The translations under genes and the position numbers were made by a program. From assembly GCA_035541895.1 (NCBI GenBank), contig DATKMK010000119.1:1-64000 (forward strand): DNA of 64,000 bases. Reading direction: 5' to 3'. Below are positions 50,980-60,257 of the stretch, one piece after another. The stretch comes from DATKMK01 sp035541895. GTDB taxonomy: Bacteria; Desulfobacterota; Binatia; HRBIN30; JACQVA1. Each line of letters opens with the position of its first letter. Position 1 is the first letter of the stretch. The notes under the pieces are model-generated. The model was not told the origin of the DNA. It saw only the letters and a program-made list of their open reading frames with translations, and searched no databases.

Positions 50980-52043
50980 CACTGGTTCGCCGCCTCCTTG
51001 GGTTTGATCTTGATGGCCTGCTCGAGCGGCAGATACGGCACCACCTGCTTGCCGGCCACGTCGTCGAGGATGATCTTGTTGGCGCGCGGCAAGACTTGCT
51101 CCATGGTTTCGAGGTACAGCCGCAACCGCGTCACGTCCTTGGCCTTTTCGTACTCCTGTTGCAGCGCGCTGAAACGCTGCGCCGCACCGGTCGCGTCTTG
51201 CACCTTGGCGGCGGTGTACGCTTGCGCCTCGTTGAGCAACTGTGCTGCTTGCCCGCGTGCTTTCGGCACCACATCGTTGGCGTAGCCGCGCGCTTCGTTG
51301 ATCAGGCGCTCCTTGTCCTGTTGCGCGCTGATGACGTCCTTGAACGCGTCGGACACTTGCGGGGGCGGATCAACGTCCTGCAACTTGACCGTCACCACGT
51401 CGAGGCCGACCTGGTATTGGTCGAGAATCTGCTGCAGCAGCGCTTGCGCGTCCTGTTGGATTTGTTCTTTGCCTTCGGTGAGCGCGTTGTCGATGTCGTT
51501 GCGGCCGAGCACTTCGCGCATCGCCGCCTCGGCCGCGTCGCGCACCGTGTCGTGCGGATCGCGCACGTTGAAGAGAAAATCGGTGGCGCCGGTCGGCGTG
51601 ACCTTCACTTTGAATTGCACGATGAACTGCAGCTTCACGATGTTCTCGTCGCCGGTGAGCATGAGCGCTTCGGCATCGACGTCGCGGTAGCGCGCCGGCG
51701 GTCCGACCTCGATGGTGCGAAAGCCGAATTCCTCTTTGCGAATCTGCGTCACCGACGGCTTGATCACCTGCTCGATCGGCCACGGCAGATGATACCCGGG
51801 CCCGGGATCGGCTTCGCGGACGACGCGCCCGAAGCGCAACACGATGCCGCGCTCATCGGGAGCGACGATGAACACGCCGCTGAGCGCGTACAGGGCTGCC
51901 ACGATCAGCAGGATCACGCCGGAGTTCACGCGCAACGGTCCGCGACCGGAGAATCGGCCGCGCACCTGATCGAAGATCTTCTGGATCTCCTGCAGCGGAT
52001 CGTCGGGCCGCCCACGCGGCGGAAAATTGTATGAATCGGGCAT
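50979..52043 (-). CDS. hflK: Membrane protease regulator HflK
   Basis: A 354-residue SPFH protein: short polar lead, transmembrane helix (VILLIVAALYALSGVFIV, about residues 43-61), SPFH domain (DERGIVLRFGRVVREADPG, then TGDENIVKLQFIVQFKV), and a coiled coil (QQDKERLINEARGYANDVVP). With HflC it forms the FtsH-regulating cage in the periplasm. Divergent from the cupin lipoprotein gene across 90 bases. Confidence 0.93.
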   Translation of the reverse strand: MPDSYNFPPRGRPDDPLQEIQKIFDQVRGRFSGRGPLRVNSGVILLIVAALYALSGVFIVAPDERGIVLRFGRVVREADPGPGYHLPWPIEQVIKPSVTQIRKEEFGFRTIEVGPPARYRDVDAEALMLTGDENIVKLQFIVQFKVKVTPTGATDFLFNVRDPHDTVRDAAEAAMREVLGRNDIDNALTEGKEQIQQDAQALLQQILDQYQVGLDVVTVKLQDVDPPPQVSDAFKDVISAQQDKERLINEARGYANDVVPKARGQAAQLLNEAQAYTAAKVQDATGAAQRFSALQQEYEKAKDVTRLRLYLETMEQVLPRANKIILDDVAGKQVVPYLPLEQAIKIKPKEAANQ

Positions 52044-52133
52044 GGACGCTCATCAGCTATAACCGTCGCACGCGCTGGGTCAACCGATCGCCGCCTTGCG
52101 TTCGACGTGGCGCCTAGGGATAGGAATGATTTC

Positions 52134-52589
52134 ATGAGCCGAATCGAACGCGTGGCGCTGGTCGCCGCGAGCTTGTTCGCCGTCTGTGGTTGCGGTCCGC
52201 GGCCGATTCCCCGTGTGTTCCTGCCCGACCAGCCGACGACGCTGGCGGAGCTGTGCAGGCGATATCCCTTGGCGCCCGGGCAATCGGTGCGTGTCGATCG
52301 CCTCGGTGTGGCGGCGAATGCCAGCTATCATTTCGTCCAGTTGTCGCCGGGCGCGGGCGAGCGCCCGCACCTGCACGCGCAGCACGATCTGGCGGTGACC
52401 ATGCTCCGGGGCGGCGGCACGCAGTGGATTCGCGATCACGCACTGCCGCTGCAAGCCGGAGACAGCGCGGTGATTCCGGCGGGCACGCCGCATCGGTTCG
52501 TCAACACCGGCGACACGCCCGCCGCCGCCCTCGTCATCTTTAGTCCGCCGCACGACGGCAGCGATCAGGTCTTCCTCGACGGTCGATAG
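52134..52589 (+). CDS. Exported cupin lipoprotein
   Basis: A 151-residue protein with a lipoprotein signal (VALVAASLFAVCGC) and a cupin domain: GERPHLHAQHDLAVTMLRGG and AGDSAVIPAGTPHRFVN. The start at 52134 follows AGGA. Exported cupins are unusual; it may bind a small molecule or metal outside the inner membrane. Function unknown. Confidence 0.82.
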   Translation: MSRIERVALVAASLFAVCGCGPRPIPRVFLPDQPTTLAELCRRYPLAPGQSVRVDRLGVAANASYHFVQLSPGAGERPHLHAQHDLAVTMLRGGGTQWIRDHALPLQAGDSAVIPAGTPHRFVNTGDTPAAALVIFSPPHDGSDQVFLDGR

Positions 52590-52642
52590 GCGCGTTGCGA
52601 CGAATCCATCTTGACTGTCGACCGGCCTCTGATAAACGTGAC

Positions 52643-52656
52643 GGACTGGTCAGTCC
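52643..52656. promoter_or_regulatory. TetR-type operator candidate
   Basis: GGACTG-GT-CAGTCC is a perfect 6-2-6 palindrome, 15 bases before the tetR ATG. TetR-family repressors of efflux pumps commonly bind (A/G)GACTGGTCAGTC-like sites. A TTGACT at 52611 is a possible -35 nearby. It likely lets the TetR protein repress itself and the pump. Confidence 0.55.
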
Positions 52657-52670
52657 GGAATTCGTTTGAC

Positions 52671-53339
52671 ATGAGAGGTCGCAAGAAGAGCCCGGAGATT
52701 CGCGCCGCCATTCTCGGCTGCGCCTCCGAAGTGTTTGCCCAGCACCAATTCCACGAAGTGTTGACGGACGACATCGCCGCCAAGCTTGGCATCGGCAAAG
52801 GCACCATTTATCGCTACTTCGATTCCAAAGAAGCCCTCTACTTCGCCACCATCGTCGAAGGCATGCAGGGCATGCATGCCGCGGTGGCGGCCTCGCTGCG
52901 GCAGCCGGCACCGGTCGCGATTCGATTGCGACGACTGGTCAACACGCTGCTGACGTATTTCTGGGATCGACGGGACTTCTTCATCCTGCTGCACCGGCAC
53001 GAGCCGAAACTCGATCCGCGCGAACGGGCGGAGTGGCAGCAGCGCCGCGAGGAAGTCGTCGAGCAAGTCCGCACGATCTTGGCTGCCACGTTGCCGGGCG
53101 GCAGCATCGGCCGGCAGTATTCGCGCCTGGCGGCCGAGATTCTCCTCGGCATGGTGCGGTCGGCCTGTCTGTTCCGCGAGCCGAACGATCAGCCGGCGGT
53201 GCTGGGACGGCTGATCACCACGGCATTCTTGCAGGGCATGACGCACCGCGCGCCGGCGGCCGGCAACGGTCATCCGGCCGTTCGCGCGCTGCCGCGCCGC
53301 CGGCTCCACTCGGCTCGAGGAGGGCGACCCCAGGCATGA
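52671..53339 (+). CDS. TetR-family repressor of the efflux operon
   Basis: A 222-residue TetR protein. The HTH is in VLTDDIAAKLGIGKGTIYRY (residues about 30-53), after a basic start (MRGRKKSPEIRAAIL). The C-terminal domain is helical. The stop overlaps the next ATG (ATGA). With the operator-like palindrome in front and the RND genes behind, it is very probably the pump repressor; the inducer is unknown. Confidence 0.92.
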   Translation: MRGRKKSPEIRAAILGCASEVFAQHQFHEVLTDDIAAKLGIGKGTIYRYFDSKEALYFATIVEGMQGMHAAVAASLRQPAPVAIRLRRLVNTLLTYFWDRRDFFILLHRHEPKLDPRERAEWQQRREEVVEQVRTILAATLPGGSIGRQYSRLAAEILLGMVRSACLFREPNDQPAVLGRLITTAFLQGMTHRAPAAGNGHPAVRALPRRRLHSARGGRPQA

Positions 53340-54388
53340 AGACCCGCATCCTGATGCTGGCGCTGCTCGCTGCCGCCGCGTGTACGCGCCGGAGCGAAAC
53401 CAGCGCACCGGCGGGCGAGGCGCAATCGCATGCGATCCCCGTCACGGTGGCACCGGTCACCCTGCGGCCGAGCGAGCGCTTGGTGAGCTTCGTCGGCACG
53501 CTGTACGGGCACGAGGAAGTGACCATCTCCAGTCAGGTCGAAGGCCAAATCAAATCGATCAATGCCGATCTCGGCGATCACATCGAAGCGGAGCAAGTGC
53601 TCGCAGACGCGGAAGACGACCAATTGCGCGCGCGCTTGCGCGAGGTCGAGGCCACGCTGGCAAAAGCGCGCGCGGACGAAGCGCGCGGCCGCCAACTGGT
53701 CGAGCAGAAAGTCATCTCGCCGCAAGAGTACGAGGCGATGAAGACCGCGGCGGCCGTCGTCGAAGCCCAGCGCGACACGTTGACGGTGCTGGTTCGTTAC
53801 GCCCGCATCAAGTCGCCGCTCACCGGTTCGGTTGCCAAGCGGATGGTCTCGGTCGGCGAATACGTGCGGCCCGGAACGCCGCTGTTCACGCTGGTTGCCG
53901 ACGATCCGCTCAAGTTGCGCGGCGACGTGCCCGAGCGCTTCACCGACGAGTTGCAGGTCGGGCAAACGGTGCGGGTGCGGGTCGACGCGTTCCCCACCGC
54001 GAGCTTCGACGGCAAGGTGTCGCGTATCAGCCCGGCGTCGAACCGCGAAAACCGCTCGATCGCGCTTGAAGCCTTGATCGACAATCCCGATCGCAAGCTC
54101 AAGCCCGGCTTCTTCGCCAACGCGGCGATCGTCACGCGCAGCGACGAAGACGCGGTGATGGTGCCACAAGATGCGTTGATCACCTTCGCCGGCGTGACCA
54201 AGCTCTTCGTCATCGCCGACAGCATCGCGCACGAGCGACAAGTGCGCACCGGCACGCGCTCGGCGGAGGGACTGATCGAAATCGTCGAAGGGCTGCGGGC
54301 CGATGAGATGGTGGCCACCTCGGGCCTGACCAAACTCCAGAACGGTGCCAACGTCACCATCAAGAAGCCGGAGGACAAACAAGGATAA
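53336..54388 (+). CDS. RND efflux periplasmic adaptor (membrane fusion protein)
   Basis: A 350-residue HlyD/AcrA-type adaptor with an N-terminal lipoprotein-like signal (ILMLALLAAAACTRRS). Motifs are VEGQIKSINADLGDHIEAEQ (lipoyl half), a coiled-coil hairpin (RARLREVEATLAKARADEAR), and RIKSPLTGSVAKRMVSVGEYVRPG (second lipoyl half and beta-barrel). It bridges the permease to TolC. Start overlaps the tetR stop. A 72-base gap with small inverted repeats separates it from the permease. Confidence 0.92.
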   Translation: MKTRILMLALLAAAACTRRSETSAPAGEAQSHAIPVTVAPVTLRPSERLVSFVGTLYGHEEVTISSQVEGQIKSINADLGDHIEAEQVLADAEDDQLRARLREVEATLAKARADEARGRQLVEQKVISPQEYEAMKTAAAVVEAQRDTLTVLVRYARIKSPLTGSVAKRMVSVGEYVRPGTPLFTLVADDPLKLRGDVPERFTDELQVGQTVRVRVDAFPTASFDGKVSRISPASNRENRSIALEALIDNPDRKLKPGFFANAAIVTRSDEDAVMVPQDALITFAGVTKLFVIADSIAHERQVRTGTRSAEGLIEIVEGLRADEMVATSGLTKLQNGANVTIKKPEDKQG

Positions 54389-54460
54389 GTTCGCGACTCG
54401 TGACGTCTGGTCGCTGCCTGATCACAGACCAGGGACGAGAAACCAGAGACGATCTAACCC

Positions 54461-57400
54461 ATGCGCCTCGCTGAAATTTGCATTCGTCGCCCGGTGTTCG
54501 CCACCATGTTGATCGCGTTCTTGGTGGTGCTCGGACTGTTTTCGTATCGCAAGCTCGCCGTCGATCTCTTTCCCAACATCGACTTTCCGATCGTTACCGT
54601 GACGACCACGCTGAAGGGCGCCGGCGTCGAAGAAATGGAGACCGGCGTCACCAAACCGCTCGAAGAGGCGATCAACACCATCGAAGGCATCGATGAGCTG
54701 CGCTCGACGACCAAAGAAGGCTTGTCGCAGATCGTCGTGATCTTTTTGCTCGAACGACAGCGTGAGGCGGCGGCGCAGGACGTGCGCGATAAAGTCGCCT
54801 CGATCATCTCGCAGTTGCCCGAAGGCACCGACACGCCCGTGGTCGACAAGTTCGACGTTGAGTCCTCGCCGATCCTGAGCATCGCGGTGTCGGGCAACCG
54901 CGACCTGCGCGAGGTCACGGAGATCGGGCGCAAGTTGGTGAAGGAAGACATTGAGACGCTCAAGGGTGTCGGCTCCGTCAGCCTGACCGGCGGCCTCGAG
55001 CGGGCGGTCAACGTCACCGTCGACACCGGCAAGCTCGCGGCCTACAACCTGTCGATCCAGCAGGTGAAGGCGGCGCTGCGTGCGCAGAACCTGGAGATTC
55101 CCGGCGGTCGCGTCGATCAAGGTCCGAAGGAGCTGATCCTCCGCACCATGGGGCGCATTAGCAATGTGCAGGATTTCCACCAGCTCATCGTCGGCAATGT
55201 GCAAGGGCACCCGCTCACCATCGGCGACATCGGCACCGTCAGCGACAGCTTCGTTGAGCCGCGCACGCTCGCCCGTCTCGACGGCCAACCGGCGGTCTCG
55301 CTGTTGATCCGGAAGCAGTCGGGCACCAACACCGTGCAGGTGATCGACACGGTGAAGGAGCGTCTGGCCGAGCTGCAACGGGTGTTGCCGCAGGACATTC
55401 GCCTACAAGTCATCCGCGATCACTCGCGGTTCATCAAGAAGTCGATCGAGGAGGTGCAGTTCCACCTGATCCTTGCGGCGGTGCTGGTCAGCCTGACCGT
55501 GATGCTGTTCATGGCCAACCTGCGCGCGACCTTGATCGCCGCCGTCGCGATTCCGACCTCGATCATCTCGACGTTCACCCTGATGCAGTATCTCGGGTTC
55601 ACGCTGAACAACCTGACGATGCTGGCACTGGTGTTGTCGACGGGTGTCGTCATCGATGACGCGGTCGTGGTGTTGGAGAACATTTTCCGACACATGGAAG
55701 AGCGCGGCGAAGATCCGACCAGCGCGGCGCGCTCGGCGACGCGCGAGATCAGTCTGGCGGTGATGGCGACCACCTTGTCGCTGGTCGTGATCTTCCTGCC
55801 GGTGGCGTTCATGTCCGGACGCGTCGGCCGCTTCTTCAACAGCTACGGCATCACCGTCGCGTGTTCGATCATGGTGTCGTTGCTGATCTCGTTCACGTTG
55901 ACGCCGATGTTGTGCTCGCGCTTCCTCAAGGTGAAGCACAGCGACGCCCGCTCGCGCGATCGCGGAATCTATCCCGCCGTCGAGCGCGGGTACGAAGCCA
56001 TCCTGCGCTGGTCGCTGCGCCATCGCTGGGTCATCGTCGGCCTCTCGATCGTCACCGTGTACAGCACCGGGCCGCTGTTCCGCGTGCTGGGCAAGGACTT
56101 CCTGCCGCAAGACGATCAGAGCGAATTCGAAGTCATCGTGCAGACGCCCGACGGGTACAGTCTCAGCCGCAGCGACCAAGCGTTTCGCGAGTTGGAGGGC
56201 CGGCTGCGCGCATTGCCCGGCGTGCACAATCTCCTGACCACCATCGGTGACGTCAGCGGCCGGCTGAAGGCCGGCTCAGGCCCGGTGACGCAAGGCTCGA
56301 TCTACGTGCACCTCGACGATCTCGAACACCGCACGATTTCGCAAAACGCGATCATGCGGCAGGCGCGGCAACTGCTGCTCGACTATCCCGATCTCCGCAC
56401 CAGCGTGCAGAACGTCAATCTCTTCATGGGCGGCGGCCAGCGGCAGACCGAAATCGAGCTCGACTTGACCGGACCCAGCCTGGAAAAACTGGAGGCCTAT
56501 TCGAACGCGATCATGGCCGGCATGCGGCAGATCAAGGGCATCGTCGACGTCGACACCACGCTGTCGGTGCGACAGCCCGAGTTGCGCGTGCAAGTGTCGC
56601 GGCCGAAGGCGTCCGAGTTCGGGATCAAAGTGCAGGACATCGCGTCGACGTTGCAAACCTTGGTCGGCGGCGAGCCGGTGACAAAATACAAGGAAGAACA
56701 GGATCAGTACGACGTGTGGCTGCGAGCCGAGCTGCTCGATCGCTCCGATCCGCACACGCTCAGCGATCTGATGGTCGCCACGCCCCGGGGCGAACTGGTC
56801 AAGCTGGCAAACCTGGCCACGCTGTCGGAAGAGCGCGGCCCGGCGCAGATCGATCGATACAATCGACAGCGCAAGATCACCATCGTCGCCAATCTCGAAG
56901 GCATCGCGCTGAACATCGCCACCGAGCAGATCGACAAGCTCATCGCCGATCTCGACTTGCCGCCGACGTATCGCGCCGAGTTCAGCGGCCGCGCCAAGGC
57001 GCTGGGCGAAACCGGCCAGAATTTTTTCATCGCCTTTCTGCTGAGTTTGATCTTCATGTACATGATCCTGGCCGCGCAGTTCGAGAGCTTCTTGCACCCG
57101 ATCACGATTCTGCTTGCGCTGCCGCTGTCGATTCCGTTCGCGTTCGTCTCGCTGCTCTTGCTGGGCGACACGCTCAACATTTACAGCGTGCTGGGTTTGT
57201 TCATGTTGTTCGGCATCGTCAAGAAGAACGGCATCCTGCAGATCGATTACACCAATACCTTGCGCGCCGACGGCTGGGAGCGCGACGCCGCGATCGTGGC
57301 GGCCAATCAGGTGCGCCTGCGGCCGATCTTGATGACCACCGTGATGCTGGTCGCCGGCATGATCCCGATCGCACTCGGACGCGGCCCCGGGTCGGCGACG

Positions 57401-57592
57401 CGTGCATCGATGGCCAAGGTGATCATCGGTGGGCAGACGTTGTGTCTGCTGTTGAGCTTGCTGCTGACGCCGGTGGCCTACTCGTTGTTCGACGATCTCG
57501 GCCACACACGGCCGTTGGCGCGCGTTCGCGACGCCGTGCGTGCGCTGGCCACGCGTGTGCCGCTCTTTGCCAACGGCCGACGCCCGGCGTGA
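54461..57592 (+). CDS. RND efflux permease (AcrB/HAE1 family)
   Basis: A 1043-residue inner-membrane proton-driven exporter with 12 transmembrane segments in two repeats. It starts MRLAEICIRRPVFATMLIAF. The proton-relay segment is STGVVIDDAVVVLENIFRHM with the two Asp. The second repeat has YMILAAQFESFLHPITILLA and FGIVKKNGILQIDYTN. Length fits AcrB (1049). It exports drugs or hydrophobic compounds across the periplasm through the adaptor and TolC. Confidence 0.95.
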   Translation: MRLAEICIRRPVFATMLIAFLVVLGLFSYRKLAVDLFPNIDFPIVTVTTTLKGAGVEEMETGVTKPLEEAINTIEGIDELRSTTKEGLSQIVVIFLLERQREAAAQDVRDKVASIISQLPEGTDTPVVDKFDVESSPILSIAVSGNRDLREVTEIGRKLVKEDIETLKGVGSVSLTGGLERAVNVTVDTGKLAAYNLSIQQVKAALRAQNLEIPGGRVDQGPKELILRTMGRISNVQDFHQLIVGNVQGHPLTIGDIGTVSDSFVEPRTLARLDGQPAVSLLIRKQSGTNTVQVIDTVKERLAELQRVLPQDIRLQVIRDHSRFIKKSIEEVQFHLILAAVLVSLTVMLFMANLRATLIAAVAIPTSIISTFTLMQYLGFTLNNLTMLALVLSTGVVIDDAVVVLENIFRHMEERGEDPTSAARSATREISLAVMATTLSLVVIFLPVAFMSGRVGRFFNSYGITVACSIMVSLLISFTLTPMLCSRFLKVKHSDARSRDRGIYPAVERGYEAILRWSLRHRWVIVGLSIVTVYSTGPLFRVLGKDFLPQDDQSEFEVIVQTPDGYSLSRSDQAFRELEGRLRALPGVHNLLTTIGDVSGRLKAGSGPVTQGSIYVHLDDLEHRTISQNAIMRQARQLLLDYPDLRTSVQNVNLFMGGGQRQTEIELDLTGPSLEKLEAYSNAIMAGMRQIKGIVDVDTTLSVRQPELRVQVSRPKASEFGIKVQDIASTLQTLVGGEPVTKYKEEQDQYDVWLRAELLDRSDPHTLSDLMVATPRGELVKLANLATLSEERGPAQIDRYNRQRKITIVANLEGIALNIATEQIDKLIADLDLPPTYRAEFSGRAKALGETGQNFFIAFLLSLIFMYMILAAQFESFLHPITILLALPLSIPFAFVSLLLLGDTLNIYSVLGLFMLFGIVKKNGILQIDYTNTLRADGWERDAAIVAANQVRLRPILMTTVMLVAGMIPIALGRGPGSATRASMAKVIIGGQTLCLLLSLLLTPVAYSLFDDLGHTRPLARVRDAVRALATRVPLFANGRRPA

Positions 57593-57643
57593 CCGAATGC
57601 CGGTGGCGTGGTAGACGCAACCGATTTTGTTGGGGGAGCGCGT

Positions 57644-59437
57644 ATGGGTGCGTGGAGCAAGTCGCGACGAATTCTCTTCCTGACGGTGGCCGCCGGATCG
57701 CTGGCCGTGGGTGCCGCGGCGATCGGCGACGACGAGCCGCCCGCGACGCCTGCGGCCGTCACGGCCGTGGCGCCGAACGAAACGCTGCGACTCCTTGACG
57801 ATATTCCGAACTACGCCGCGGCGCTCAAGAGTCAGTGGAGCGGCGACGACCTGCCGCCGCGGATCGGTCAGTTCATCACCGACGCCGGCCACTACGGTCG
57901 TCTGCGCGACCTCACCGGGCCGCAATCACTGTCGTTGACCGACTGCGTCGCGCTGGCGCTGGCCAACAATACGGGGCTCGAAATCTCGCGCTTGGGCCCA
58001 CTGGGCGCGCGCGCGCAGGTGCGGCGATCGTACGGGATCTTCGACCCGTCGTTGTTCGCCGATGCCATTCTCGACAACAACCAGCAGCCGGTGTCGTCGA
58101 TCCTGCAAGGCTCCACCGCGCTCTCGAAAAGCCGCTACGAAGTGGCCGACCGGACCGCGGACCTCGGGCTCCGCAAGATTTTGTTGAGCGGCGGGCAGAT
58201 GTTGCTGTCGCTACACACCAACCGCCAGAAGCAAAGCAGCGTCTTCCTCGCGAGTTTGAAGCCTCAGTACACCACCAGTTGGAGCGTGACACTCAATCAG
58301 CCGTTGTTGCGCGACTTCGGCCTGTACTTCACCACGTTGCAGGTGCGCATCGCCAGGGTCACGGAGCAGAGCGCCGCCAAACAGTACGAGGCGCAGGTGG
58401 CGACGACGATCAAGAATGTCGAGCAAGCGTATTGGGGGCTGGTCCAGGCGAACGAAAACGTAGCGGTGCAAGAGCAAGGGTTGAAGCTGGCCAAGGAGCT
58501 GCAACGCCAGAACGAAGGCAAGTTCAAGGTGGGTGCGGCGCCGCGGACCGCGGTGCTCGAAGCCCAGACGGAGGTGGCCCGCCGCGAAGCCAATCTTATT
58601 CAAGCTCAGAACGCCCACATCATCGCCCGCGATACACTGCGCGCGCTGCTCAACGCCGGGAACGATACGACCGGGCCGCTACTGCTGGTCGAACCCGCCG
58701 ACGCGCCGGTGGTCGAGGCGTATCCGATCGATCTCGAGCGTAGCCTGGCTGTTGCGTTGCAACGTCGGCCCGAGCTGGAGGCCGCCAAGCTCGCCGTTCG
58801 CGGCGGCGGGATGCAATTGAAGGTGGCGGAGAATCAACTCCTGCCTCGACTGAATGCCGTCGGGACGTTTGGTACCTCGGGCATCTCCGGTGTCTCGCGC
58901 GCTCCGACGCCCGGCGCCGCACCGGCCCCCAACGCCAATTCCGGCCCTTACGAGCAGAGCTACAACGGCTTGATCGACGGACGCTACTATCAGTACTCGG
59001 CCGGCGTGACGATCGAAGTGCCGTTGAGCAACACGCAGGCGCGCGCCGACTACTCACAAGTCCGCATCGGGCTCGAACAAGCCCGCCTCAATTTGCAGCA
59101 ACAGCAAGAGAGCGTGACGCTCGAGGTCAAGAAGGCGGTCACCAATCTCCAGAGCGATCTCAAGAGCATCGAGGCCACTCGTATCGCCCGCGAGTTGGCG
59201 GAAGAGAATTTGCGCAATCAAAAGGCGCGCTACGACGTCGGCCTCGCCACCACCAAGGATCTGCTCGACTATCTGGATCGGCTCACCGAAGCGAAGTTCT
59301 TGGAAACCAACGCGCTGACCACCTACGCAACCGACTTGGCTGAGCTACGCCGGGTCGAGGGCACGTTGCTCGAAGCGCGCCGCGTCGTCTTGACCGAAGC
59401 CGAGACCGAGCCGGCGCCGTTCTGGGCGCAGTTCTAG
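57644..59437 (+). CDS. TolC-family outer-membrane efflux channel
   Basis: A 597-residue outer-membrane protein with a signal-like N-terminus (ILFLTVAAGSLAVGAAAIG) and two OEP repeats of long helices (SLTDCVALALANNTGLEISR, then EAKFLETNALTTYATDLAEL). Length is above typical TolC (about 490) because of the long lead and a Pro/Ala/Ser-rich loop (RAPTPGAAPAPNANSGPYEQ). GGGGGAG precedes the ATG. It completes the tripartite pump. Confidence 0.9.
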   Translation: MGAWSKSRRILFLTVAAGSLAVGAAAIGDDEPPATPAAVTAVAPNETLRLLDDIPNYAAALKSQWSGDDLPPRIGQFITDAGHYGRLRDLTGPQSLSLTDCVALALANNTGLEISRLGPLGARAQVRRSYGIFDPSLFADAILDNNQQPVSSILQGSTALSKSRYEVADRTADLGLRKILLSGGQMLLSLHTNRQKQSSVFLASLKPQYTTSWSVTLNQPLLRDFGLYFTTLQVRIARVTEQSAAKQYEAQVATTIKNVEQAYWGLVQANENVAVQEQGLKLAKELQRQNEGKFKVGAAPRTAVLEAQTEVARREANLIQAQNAHIIARDTLRALLNAGNDTTGPLLLVEPADAPVVEAYPIDLERSLAVALQRRPELEAAKLAVRGGGMQLKVAENQLLPRLNAVGTFGTSGISGVSRAPTPGAAPAPNANSGPYEQSYNGLIDGRYYQYSAGVTIEVPLSNTQARADYSQVRIGLEQARLNLQQQQESVTLEVKKAVTNLQSDLKSIEATRIARELAEENLRNQKARYDVGLATTKDLLDYLDRLTEAKFLETNALTTYATDLAELRRVEGTLLEARRVVLTEAETEPAPFWAQF

Positions 59438-59450
59438 CGACGGACGGGTT

Positions 59451-60257
59451 TCACGCGTCGCCGCCCATCAGTCCGATGTTGTGCGTCGCCATCGCGCCGC
59501 CGTCGACGAAGTGGGCGGCACCGGTGATGAAGGACGACTCGTCGCCGGCGAGGAACAGCACGAGATTGGCGACCTCCTTGGGTTGACCGAGCCGCCGCAT
59601 CGGATTCGCGTTGATCATGCGCTCGCGCGCGCCCGCGACGGCGGTGGCGAACATCATCGTCGGCGGGGTCGCGATCGCTCCGGGCAAGATGCAATTCGCG
59701 CGGATGTTGTGGCGCGCGTATTCCACCGCCACCGAACGCGTGAGACTGATGACGCCGGCCTTGGCGGCGGCGTAGGCGCCCAGCCCCTGCTCCACCGATA
59801 ATGCGACCGGCGACGCCATGTTCACAAAGACGCCGCCGCCTTGCGCGATCATCACCGGCAACGCCGCGCGCGTGGTGAGGAAATATCCGGTGAGATTGAT
59901 CGCGATGGTGCGGGTCCAGGCCTCGACGTTGAGGTCGGCGATGTAGCCCATGTCGCCGCTGGTGGCGTTGTTGTGGACGATGTCGAGGCGACCGAAGGTT
60001 CGCTGCGCGTGCTGAACCATCGCCTCGACGTCCTTCGGCTGGGCGATGTCGCCGCAGAAGACGGAGACCGTTCCACCCGCGGCGCGAATCTCCGTACCAA
60101 CGCGGTCGGCGGCCTCGTCGTTGATGTCGACGATGACCACTTGCGCGCCTTCGGCGGCGAATCGTTTCGCCGTCGCCTCGCCGATGCCCGAGCCGCCGCC
60201 GGTAAGCAACGCCACCTTGTCAACCAAGCGTCCGGCCATCGCGCCGCCTGCGCTCAT
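59451..60257 (-). CDS. Short-chain dehydrogenase/reductase
   Basis: A 268-residue SDR with glycine motif LLTGGGSGIGEATAKRF, NNAT segment, and catalytic Ser-Tyr-Lys as MASPVALSVEQGLGAYAAAK (Ser 13 residues before Tyr, intact). Substrate unknown. The ATG at 60257 overlaps the Crp-type regulator stop as ATGA; the regulator gene precedes it on the same strand, so both are co-transcribed. Confidence 0.92.
   Translation of the reverse strand: MSAGGAMAGRLVDKVALLTGGGSGIGEATAKRFAAEGAQVVIVDINDEAADRVGTEIRAAGGTVSVFCGDIAQPKDVEAMVQHAQRTFGRLDIVHNNATSGDMGYIADLNVEAWTRTIAINLTGYFLTTRAALPVMIAQGGGVFVNMASPVALSVEQGLGAYAAAKAGVISLTRSVAVEYARHNIRANCILPGAIATPPTMMFATAVAGARERMINANPMRRLGQPKEVANLVLFLAGDESSFITGAAHFVDGGAMATHNIGLMGGDA

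Noticed and set aside
54389..54460. TCTGGT and ACCAGA inverted repeat in the adaptor-permease gap as a terminator or attenuator
   Set aside because: Short arms with a long loop and no T tract; the genes belong to one operon. It may belong to another spacer repeat family, but only one copy was seen.
56276..57925. A 549-residue open frame on the minus strand over the RND permease
   Set aside because: Shadow of the permease, which has complete family motifs.
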